A DNA stretch of 5,178 nucleotides from Syntrophaceae bacterium UBA5619 (lineage in GTDB: Bacteria; Desulfobacterota; Syntrophia; Syntrophales; UBA5619). Positions 1 through 5,178 of this stretch are shown piece after piece (position 1 is the stretch's first letter; each line of letters opens with the position of its first letter). The stretch is taken from contig DIKL01000097.1 of assembly GCA_002424545.1 (NCBI GenBank), positions 15,881 to 21,058 on the forward strand, in the 5' to 3' direction. The notes under the pieces were generated by a model. It was not told the DNA's origin, made no database searches, and saw only the letters and a program-made list of their open reading frames with translations. The position numbers and the translations under genes are program-made.

Positions 1-915
1 GTGAAGGATGCGGAGCGGGACAACATCTACGAGGAGTATCACACCAAGAAGGGGGATCTGTCCAACGGGTTCGTTCAGCGGTTCGAGGGCGGGAACATCA
101 TCGTGAATCTGGGCCGCGCCGAGGGGATCATCCCCGTTTCGGAGCAGATTTTCAAGGAATCCTATAAACGGGGGGAGCGCATCCGGGCCTTTATCTGTGA
201 CGTGAAGAAGATCACAAAGGGTCCCCAGATCATCCTTTCCCGGACCCATCCCAGTTTCCTCAAGGCCCTCTTTGAAGTGGAAGTTCCGGAAATCTCCGAG
301 GGATTGATCGAAATCATCAACGTGTCGCGGGAACCGGGCAAGCGCTCCAAGATTGCCGTCAAGAGCCGGGACAAAGACATCGATCCGGTCGGCGCCTGCG
401 TCGGGATGCGGGGGACGCGGGTTCAGAGCGTCGTCCAGGAGCTCCGCGGGGAAAAGATCGATATCATCCCCTATTCGGAGGATCAGGCCAAATATGTCTG
501 CAGCGCCCTCTCCCCGGCGAAGGTGAACCGGGTTTTCGTCGATGACGAGAACCGGGCGATGGAGGTGATCGTTCCTGATGATCAGCTCTCCCTGGCCATC
601 GGGAAAAACGGGCAGAATGTTCGGCTGGCCGTGAAATTGACCGGCTGGAAGATCGATGTCAAGAGCGAATCGACGGTGGCCGCAAAGGCGGACGAGGGGT
701 ACAAGTCCCTCATGAAAATCCCGGGGATCGGCGAGGCCACGGCGGAGCGACTGTTCAAGGTGGGGCTGAAGAGCATGGCGATGCTGGCGGCCGCCGATTC
801 CGAGCAACTGGCGGCGATCCCGGGCGTCGGCGAGAAGACCGCCGCGATCTGGATCGAAGAGGCGGGAAAAATGCTCGATCAGGAGGTCGGCGGGCAAAAG
901 GTGGTTCCGGCTTAG
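1..915 (+). CDS. nusA: Transcription termination/antitermination factor NusA, 5'-truncated by window edge
   Basis: NusA binds RNA polymerase and nascent RNA and modulates pausing, termination and antitermination in the cytoplasm. The visible 304 residues begin at the end of the N-terminal RNA-polymerase-binding domain, so the first hundred or so residues lie outside the window. The GTG at base 1 is therefore probably an internal Val codon, not the start. Domain order fits NusA: S1 domain (about residues 16-82), KH1 (about 83-175, GMRG loop at 135-138 after GACV), KH2 (about 176-222, GKNG loop at 201-204), then two helix-hairpin-helix motifs (PGIG 241-244, PGVG 274-277). The protein ends soon after, so it lacks the long acidic-repeat tail of enterobacterial NusA. 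Twelve of 17 Arg codons are CGG and only four CGC, unlike genes at the right of the window. Sequence style suggests Desulfobacterota (Syntrophus-like). The family call is very secure; the lineage is inferred. Confidence 0.96.
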   Translation: MKDAERDNIYEEYHTKKGDLSNGFVQRFEGGNIIVNLGRAEGIIPVSEQIFKESYKRGERIRAFICDVKKITKGPQIILSRTHPSFLKALFEVEVPEISEGLIEIINVSREPGKRSKIAVKSRDKDIDPVGACVGMRGTRVQSVVQELRGEKIDIIPYSEDQAKYVCSALSPAKVNRVFVDDENRAMEVIVPDDQLSLAIGKNGQNVRLAVKLTGWKIDVKSESTVAAKADEGYKSLMKIPGIGEATAERLFKVGLKSMAMLAAADSEQLAAIPGVGEKTAAIWIEEAGKMLDQEVGGQKVVPA

Positions 916-942
916 AATATCCTCGGATGTGAATTTGGATGG

Positions 943-948
943 GGGGAG
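943..948 (+). promoter_or_regulatory. Ribosome binding site of infB
   Basis: A GGGGAG Shine-Dalgarno-like stretch lies ten bases before the ATG at 959. It supports that ATG over the in-frame upstream GTG at 929 and the TTG codons at 950 and 953. IF-2 proteins of this type also typically begin MAKKRVYELAKELG, which matches the ATG at 959. Confidence 0.65.
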
Positions 949-958
949 ATTGTTGGGC

Positions 959-3733
959 ATGGCGAAAAAAAGAGTATACGAACTGGCCAAGGAGTTGGGG
1001 CTGGAAAACAAGGAACTGATTTCGCGCCTGGAAAAGATCGGCATTGCGGTCAAATCCCACTCGAGCACTCTCGAAGAGGGCGATCTGGAGAGGATTCAAA
1101 CGGAACTGCTTGCTCCGGAAGCCAAGGAGGTGGTCGAAAAGAGGATCAAGTCCACGGTCATCCGGCGGAGGGCGGTTCGTACGGCGCCGGAGGAGATTCC
1201 CGCGGAGGAGGTCGCCCCCCCGCTGGAAATGAAGGAGGAGCCGCGGGAGGCGGAGAAGAAGGGCGCGGAGACGAAACCCGCGGAGCCGCTCCCCGAGATT
1301 CCTCCCCCGGAAGCTCCGGTGAGAACATCCATCTATCGGGAATCGCCGCTCGACAGCGCCATTCCCGCGAAGAAGCCGGCAGCGGTCAAGCCGCGTGTTC
1401 CTGCGCCGGCGGCGGAGGAAACCGCGCCCAAGCCCGCGGCGGTTGGACCCGGAGAACCGGAAGCGAAACCGGCGACGATCAAACCGGAAACGACGGCGGC
1501 GGAAAAGAAGAGCGAAGCCGCGAAAAAACCGGGTTCCGAAACCGCGGAGAAGATCCCGGAGCCGGAGGAAAAGCCTCAGCCCGAATCCGCCTCGGCGCCC
1601 CGCGAAATCAAGCGCCCCTCCGAACAGGAGCGCCGACCGCAGCCTCCCCCGGCCGGTCGAAAAGAGATCCCCCGCAGGCCGGAACTGAAAATCGTCAAGG
1701 ATGTCGGAGCCGCCGTTCCTCTTCCTCCCCGCACGGAAAAATCCGGCCGGCAGCCGGAAGCCGAGAAACCGAAGGCGAAGGGTTGGAAGGCGCCCGTCGA
1801 GGTTCTGATGGGCGAAGCGCCGCCGCGGAAGAAATCCGTGCTCAAGAAACTGGTGGACCGGAAGGGTCGGCAGATCGAGGTTGATCGCGACGACCGGCCG
1901 TCAAAATGGCGGGAAGAGAAGAAGGTCGCGCCGGTCAAGATGAAAAAGACCGAGATTACCACGCCGAAGGCGATCAAGCGCAGGATCAGGGTGGACGAAG
2001 CGATCAGCGTCGGCGAACTGGCCAAGAGGATGGGGGCCAAGGCGTCGGATGTGATCAACAAGTTGATCGGCCTGGGTCTGATGGTGACCATCAACCAGGC
2101 GATCGATTTCGACACCGCGACGTTGATTGCCGCCGATTTCGGATATCAGGTAGAGGCCGCCCAGAGCGCCATGGACGAAACCCTGCAGAGAACCGAAGCG
2201 TTGCCGGAAAATCTGAAGCCCCGGGCGCCGGTCGTCACGATCATGGGCCACGTCGATCACGGCAAGACCAGTCTGCTGGATGCGCTGCGCGGCACCGATG
2301 TGGTGAAGGGCGAAGCTGGCGGGATCACGCAGCATATCGGCGCCTATCAGATCACCGCGAAATCGGGTTCGGGTGATGAGCAGAAGATCACCTTCCTCGA
2401 TACGCCGGGCCACGCCGCCTTTTCCGAAATGCGTATGCGCGGGGCGAACGTCACCGATATCGTGATTCTGGTGGTCGCGGCGGATGACGGGATCATGCCG
2501 CAGACGATCGAAGCGATTAAACATACGCAGGCAGCGGGTGTGCCGATGATCGTGGCGATCAACAAGTGCGACAAGCCCGAAGCCAATCCGCAAAAGGTGC
2601 GTGAGCGCTTGCTTGAGCATAACGTGATGGTCGAGGCGATGTCGGGCGAAGTGCAGGATGTTGAAGTATCGGCAATCACCGGCGCGGGGCTTGATAAGCT
2701 GATCGAAGCGATCGGATTGCAGGCTGAATTGCTCGAACTCAAAGCCCGTCCTGATCGCGACGCCGAAGCAACCGTGATCGAAGCGCAGCTCGACAAGGGC
2801 CGCGGCCCGGTGGCGACTGTGCTGGTGACGCGCGGCACGTTGAAGCGCGGCGACAACTTCGTGGTTGGCACCCAAAGCGGCAAGGTGCGCGCGATTGTCG
2901 ACGACAAGGGCAATCAGTTGCAGGAGGCCGGGCCTTCGATGCCGGTTGAGGTGCTGGGTCTGGGCGGTGTGCCGTCAGCAGGCGACAACCTCACCGTGGT
3001 CGAAAACGAACAACGCGCGCGCGAAGTTGCCAAATATCGTCTCGAAATCGCGACGGAAAAGCGCACCGCGCTGGCCCCGACCAATTTCGACACGATGTTC
3101 AGCACCCTGTCTTCCAGCGTCATCGAATTTCCGGTGGTGGTGAAGGCCGATGTGCAAGGCAGCGTCGAGGCGATCGTCAACGCGCTCCACAACCTTTCGA
3201 ATGACGAGATCAAGGTGCGCGTGCTGAATGCAGGCGTAGGCGCGATCACTGAAAGCGATGTGACGCTGGCCGCAGCGTCAAAGGCGCCGATCATCGGCTT
3301 CAACGTGCGCCCCAATGCCAAGGCGCGCGATTTGCTGAAACGCGATAATGTCCGGATGATGTATTATGATGTCATCTACCACCTGACCGATGCCATCGCC
3401 AAGGAAATGGCGGGCGAGCTGGGGCCGGAACGGATCGAAACCGTGGTAGGCCGGGCCGAAGTCAAGCAGGTGTTCCCGGCGGGCAAGAAGGACAAGGCAG
3501 CCGGGCTGCTGGTTCTGGAAGGCGCGATCCGCAAGGGCCTGTTCGCACGCCTTACCCGCGCCGATGTTATCGTTTCGGCGACCAAGATCCAATCGCTGCG
3601 GCGGTTCAAGGACGACGTCGACGAAGTGCGCACTGGTCTCGAATGCGGCGTGGTGCTGGAAGATACCAACGACATCAAACCGGGCGACAACCTCGAAGTC
3701 TTCTCGGTCGAGGAGCGTGAGCGGACGCTGTGA
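959..3733 (+). CDS. infB: Translation initiation factor IF-2 (mosaic gene)
   Basis: IF-2 is the GTPase that brings fMet-tRNA to the 30S subunit and promotes 70S joining. From the ATG at 959 the protein has 924 residues, normal for bacterial IF-2. Order: first IF2_N domain (1-50); a Lys/Pro/Glu/Ala-rich disordered linker (about 72-335); second IF2_N-like domain (340-400); G domain with G1 GHVDHGKT (430-437), G2 GGITQHI (454-460), G3 DTPGH (481-485), G4 NKCD (535-538) and G5 SA (571-572); beta-barrel domain II (about 600-690); domain III (about 715-815); and the fMet-tRNA-binding C-terminal barrel (about 825-920). All GTPase motifs are intact. Residues 1 to about 411 look deltaproteobacterial, with ten AGA/AGG Arg codons. 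Residues from about 444 on look sphingomonad, with 19 of 30 Arg codons CGC and no AGA/AGG. The frame is open across the switch. The start follows 43 bases after nusA; the stop overlaps the next gene. Confidence 0.95.
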   Translation: MAKKRVYELAKELGLENKELISRLEKIGIAVKSHSSTLEEGDLERIQTELLAPEAKEVVEKRIKSTVIRRRAVRTAPEEIPAEEVAPPLEMKEEPREAEKKGAETKPAEPLPEIPPPEAPVRTSIYRESPLDSAIPAKKPAAVKPRVPAPAAEETAPKPAAVGPGEPEAKPATIKPETTAAEKKSEAAKKPGSETAEKIPEPEEKPQPESASAPREIKRPSEQERRPQPPPAGRKEIPRRPELKIVKDVGAAVPLPPRTEKSGRQPEAEKPKAKGWKAPVEVLMGEAPPRKKSVLKKLVDRKGRQIEVDRDDRPSKWREEKKVAPVKMKKTEITTPKAIKRRIRVDEAISVGELAKRMGAKASDVINKLIGLGLMVTINQAIDFDTATLIAADFGYQVEAAQSAMDETLQRTEALPENLKPRAPVVTIMGHVDHGKTSLLDALRGTDVVKGEAGGITQHIGAYQITAKSGSGDEQKITFLDTPGHAAFSEMRMRGANVTDIVILVVAADDGIMPQTIEAIKHTQAAGVPMIVAINKCDKPEANPQKVRERLLEHNVMVEAMSGEVQDVEVSAITGAGLDKLIEAIGLQAELLELKARPDRDAEATVIEAQLDKGRGPVATVLVTRGTLKRGDNFVVGTQSGKVRAIVDDKGNQLQEAGPSMPVEVLGLGGVPSAGDNLTVVENEQRAREVAKYRLEIATEKRTALAPTNFDTMFSTLSSSVIEFPVVVKADVQGSVEAIVNALHNLSNDEIKVRVLNAGVGAITESDVTLAAASKAPIIGFNVRPNAKARDLLKRDNVRMMYYDVIYHLTDAIAKEMAGELGPERIETVVGRAEVKQVFPAGKKDKAAGLLVLEGAIRKGLFARLTRADVIVSATKIQSLRRFKDDVDEVRTGLECGVVLEDTNDIKPGDNLEVFSVEERERTL
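2189..2300 (+). other. Putative chimeric junction inside infB
   Basis: This interval brackets the change from deltaproteobacterial-like to sphingomonad-like sequence. The left bound is the last AGA Arg codon (2189-2191, residue 411). The right bound is the LRGTDVVKGEAGG segment (residues 443-455), which reads like Sphingomonadales IF-2. Between them lies VVTIMGHVDHGKT, which is almost invariant in bacteria, so the exact breakpoint cannot be placed by eye. There is no mobile element, repeat or frameshift at the joint. The interval is annotated because it affects how the whole window should be used: genes on either side may come from different genomes. The lineage assignment rests on recalled family patterns and on codon use, not on alignment. 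Confidence 0.7.
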
Positions 3734-4170
3734 GCGACGACGCCTTTTACCCTGACGATGCCGGGCAGTCGCCGCACACCGCGCTGCTCGGCTCGGAACT
3801 TGTCGGCTGGGATGCAGCAACCCAGACCGCGACCATGCGTTTCACCGTGAAGCGCGCAATGACCACCTGGCGCGGCGGCGTGCAGGGGGGATTGGTTGCG
3901 GGTTATCTGGATGATGTGATGGGCTATGCCTATGTCGCGTCGACCGATGGCGAGATGGCCCCGCTGAACCTCGAAATTTCCATGTCGCTGATCCGCCTGA
4001 TCCCTGAAGGCGCGACGATTATCGGCAAGGGCCGGGTGGTCAAGGCCGGTCGGCGCGTGGTGTTCCTTGAAGGTGAATTGCTGGGAGAAGACGGCACAAT
4101 CTACGCCCGCGCCACCTCAACCGCGATCCCGACCCCGCGCCCCACGCCAACCTCCACCGGGATGGGTTGA
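3730..4170 (+). CDS. PaaI-family hotdog-fold thioesterase
   Basis: This 146-residue protein looks like a single-domain hotdog thioesterase of the PaaI/4HBT type, which hydrolyses acyl-CoA thioesters; the substrate cannot be told from the sequence. Visible marks are the helix-start segment RGGVQGGLVAGYLDD (48-62), where PaaI proteins usually have HGG and an Asp, and the strand-rich stretch with LEISMSLIRLIPEGA (81-95) and GRVVKAGRRVVFLEGEL (101-117). Gln52 stands where many relatives have His; Asp61 or Asp62 is the likely catalytic acid. The tail (133-146) is Pro/Thr-rich. The GTG start at 3730 overlaps the infB stop by four bases (GTGA), and AGGAG at 3711-3715 lies 14 bases upstream, which implies translational coupling. 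It ends three bases before rbfA. I recall similar genes between infB and rbfA in Sphingomonadales. No signal peptide, so cytoplasmic. Family likely; specific role unknown. Confidence 0.85.
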   Translation: MSDDAFYPDDAGQSPHTALLGSELVGWDAATQTATMRFTVKRAMTTWRGGVQGGLVAGYLDDVMGYAYVASTDGEMAPLNLEISMSLIRLIPEGATIIGKGRVVKAGRRVVFLEGELLGEDGTIYARATSTAIPTPRPTPTSTGMG

Positions 4171-4173
4171 GGC

Positions 4174-4572
4174 ATGGCAAAGACCCCCTTCACCCCCGAA
4201 CAGCAATCGGTGCGCGTGCTCAAGGTGGGCGAGCGTGTGCGGCATATCCTGTCGGAACTGCTGGCGCGCGGCGAAGTGCATGATGACGTGGTCAGCGCGG
4301 CGAACATTTCGGTCACCGAAGTGCGGATGACGCCCGATCTGCGCCACGCCACCGCTTACATCAAACCGCTGCTGGGGGCTGGCGAGGATGAGGTGGTGCA
4401 CGCGCTGCGCCAGAACACCGCGTTCCTGCAACGCGAGGTGGCCAAACGGCTCGGCCTCAAATTCGCGCCCAAGCTGCGCTTCCGCAAGGATGAAAGCTTT
4501 GCCGAGGCTGACCGGATCGAGGCGCTGCTGCGCGATCCCAAGGTAGCGCGCGATCTGGGCGAAGAAGAGTGA
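4174..4572 (+). CDS. rbfA: 30S ribosome-binding factor RbfA
   Basis: RbfA is a small KH-fold protein that binds immature 30S subunits and helps 16S rRNA 5'-end maturation, and it is needed for growth in the cold in model bacteria. The 132-residue product covers the whole family length. It shows the N-terminal helix ([18 protein letters not shown], 13-30), the family signature strand [19 protein letters not shown] (45-63), the helix region around residues 72-92, and the C-terminal [10 protein letters not shown] strand (99-108) followed by the helix with ADRIEALL (112-119). The ATG lies three bases after the thioesterase stop; the ribosome binding site is weak (GGGA at 4159-4162), so it probably relies on coupling. 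infB-rbfA is a widely conserved pair acting in initiation and 30S maturation. truB, often next, is not present. The gene ends ten bases from the convergent yceI-like gene. Confidence 0.95.
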   Translation: MAKTPFTPEQQSVRVLKVGERVRHILSELLARGEVHDDVVSAANISVTEVRMTPDLRHATAYIKPLLGAGEDEVVHALRQNTAFLQREVAKRLGLKFAPKLRFRKDESFAEADRIEALLRDPKVARDLGEEE

Positions 4573-4582
4573 ATCCCCGCCC

Positions 4583-5164
4583 CTAACGCGGCACCATTCG
4601 CGCTTTCAGCGTGATATCCACCTTGTTGCCGACGATTAGCTGATAGCTTTTCATTCCATATTGCCGCCGGTCAATCGTGGTGGTGCCGGTGAAGCTGACC
4701 GGCTGGCCCACCTGCGTCAGCGGGTCGGCATCGAAGGTGACGGTTAGCGTCTGCGGCTTGGTCACTCCGCGCGCGGTCAATTCGCCTGAAACCGTGCCGC
4801 GCGTCGGGCTGGTCAGTTTCAATGATCGGCCGACGAAGTGCACGGTCGGATATTTTTCGACCCAGAAGAACTTTTCGCCGCGCAGGCGGCTTAACGTCAG
4901 GTCATCAGGCGCTTCGATGGCGGTGGCATCAAACGTCACGTCAATCACCGCGCGTTCGGGCGCGCCGGGAACAATCGTGACTGCGCCCTGCATTTGGGGA
5001 AAGCATGCGGTTTTGCTGGCAAGGCCAAAAAATGGAACCTTGGCCGATACATTGCTGGCGCTGGCATCAAGCGTGTATCGCTGCGGCGCACCGATATTCG
5101 CAATCGCAAACACCGCCAGCAGCGGCAGCAGGATCATCCGAACAAGGGCGGCAGGTTTGCTCAT
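4583..5164 (-). CDS. Secreted YceI-family lipid-binding-type protein
   Basis: The 193-residue product matches the YceI family, periplasmic lipocalin-like beta-barrels that in characterised members bind isoprenoid or other lipids; the physiological role is often unknown. An N-terminal signal sequence is visible: Lys3 and Arg9, then a hydrophobic core (about 10-23) and a possible cleavage site near Ala26. Family marks follow: YTLDASASNVSAKVPFFG (30-47), LRGEKFFWVEKYPTVHFVG (94-112), GELTARGVTKPQTLTV (127-142), the RRQYGM segment (166-171), and a final strand VGNKVDITLKA (178-188). The ATG at 5164 is chosen because it gives the charged signal-peptide start; starting at Met10 would remove it. No clear Shine-Dalgarno is seen in the 14 bases left upstream, and the promoter is outside the window. 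It is convergent with rbfA and not part of that operon. Confidence 0.9.
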   Translation of the reverse strand: MSKPAALVRMILLPLLAVFAIANIGAPQRYTLDASASNVSAKVPFFGLASKTACFPQMQGAVTIVPGAPERAVIDVTFDATAIEAPDDLTLSRLRGEKFFWVEKYPTVHFVGRSLKLTSPTRGTVSGELTARGVTKPQTLTVTFDADPLTQVGQPVSFTGTTTIDRRQYGMKSYQLIVGNKVDITLKARMVPR

Positions 5165-5178
5165 TATGCTGCTTATAC

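Noticed and set aside
929..958. Upstream GTG/TTG starts for infB adding up to ten residues
   Set aside because: The ATG at 959 has a well-placed GGGGAG and gives the typical IF-2 N-terminus; the extension is not family-like.
1395..1688. Arg/Pro-rich open frame on the + strand within infB
   Set aside because: It is the shifted frame of the low-complexity IF-2 linker; its composition mirrors the Glu/Pro/Lys-rich codons of the real frame and it resembles no protein family.
1110..1965. Linker-coding region as a possible DNA repeat array
   Set aside because: It is compositionally biased toward Lys/Pro/Glu/Ala codons, but I see no regular repeat unit; such linkers are usual in IF-2.
1901..2875. 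Long 324-residue open frame on the - strand opposite infB
   Set aside because: It lies fully antisense to the conserved IF-2 G domain, crosses the suspected joint, and is His/Arg/Asp-rich as expected for a frame opposite GC-rich coding DNA. No domain is recognised.
3278..3820. 180-residue - strand open frame over the infB/thioesterase boundary
   Set aside because: It is antisense to two well-supported genes and shows no recognisable motif; it is a by-product of high GC.
4577..4591. Possible hairpin terminator between rbfA and the yceI-like gene
   Set aside because: Only a four-base-pair stem (CCGC/GCGG) with a seven-base loop and no T-tract on either strand.

Overview
The window carries part of a conserved transcription and translation operon: the 3' part of nusA, a full-length infB, a small hotdog-fold thioesterase gene and rbfA, all on the + strand. 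A convergent gene for a secreted YceI-family protein lies at the right edge on the - strand. Coding density is very high. The longest gene-free stretch is 43 bases (916-958, between nusA and infB), and no RNA gene, mobile element, CRISPR array or convincing terminator was seen.

The two halves do not look as if they come from the same organism. From 1 to about 2190 the proteins (NusA S1/KH/HhH region, IF-2 N-terminal domains) resemble deltaproteobacterial/Desulfobacterota sequences of the Syntrophus type. Their arginine codons are mostly CGG, with repeated AGA/AGG. From about 2290 to the end, the IF-2 GTPase and C-terminal domains, the thioesterase, RbfA and YceI resemble Alphaproteobacteria of the order Sphingomonadales (Erythrobacteraceae/Sphingomonadaceae type). 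There CGC is the main arginine codon, and AGA/AGG are absent from the IF-2 part. The switch falls inside infB, in or beside the stretch encoding the P-loop, one of the most conserved sequences in bacteria, and it keeps the reading frame. The simplest reading is a chimeric metagenome contig joined at that conserved stretch. A true homologous recombination between distant lineages is possible but less likely. These lineage assignments come from recalled family sequence patterns, not from a search.

Functionally, NusA modulates RNA polymerase pausing and antitermination, IF-2 places initiator tRNA on the ribosome, and RbfA matures the 30S subunit, so this is the usual nusA-infB-rbfA cluster. The thioesterase gene starts inside the infB stop codon (GTGA overlap) and ends three bases before rbfA, so infB, thioesterase and rbfA probably form one translationally coupled unit on the Sphingomonadales side. 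Two frequent members of such clusters, ylxR between nusA and infB and truB after rbfA, are absent here. I found no undescribed biological system. The notable feature is the mosaic infB, and it should first be tested as an assembly artefact.
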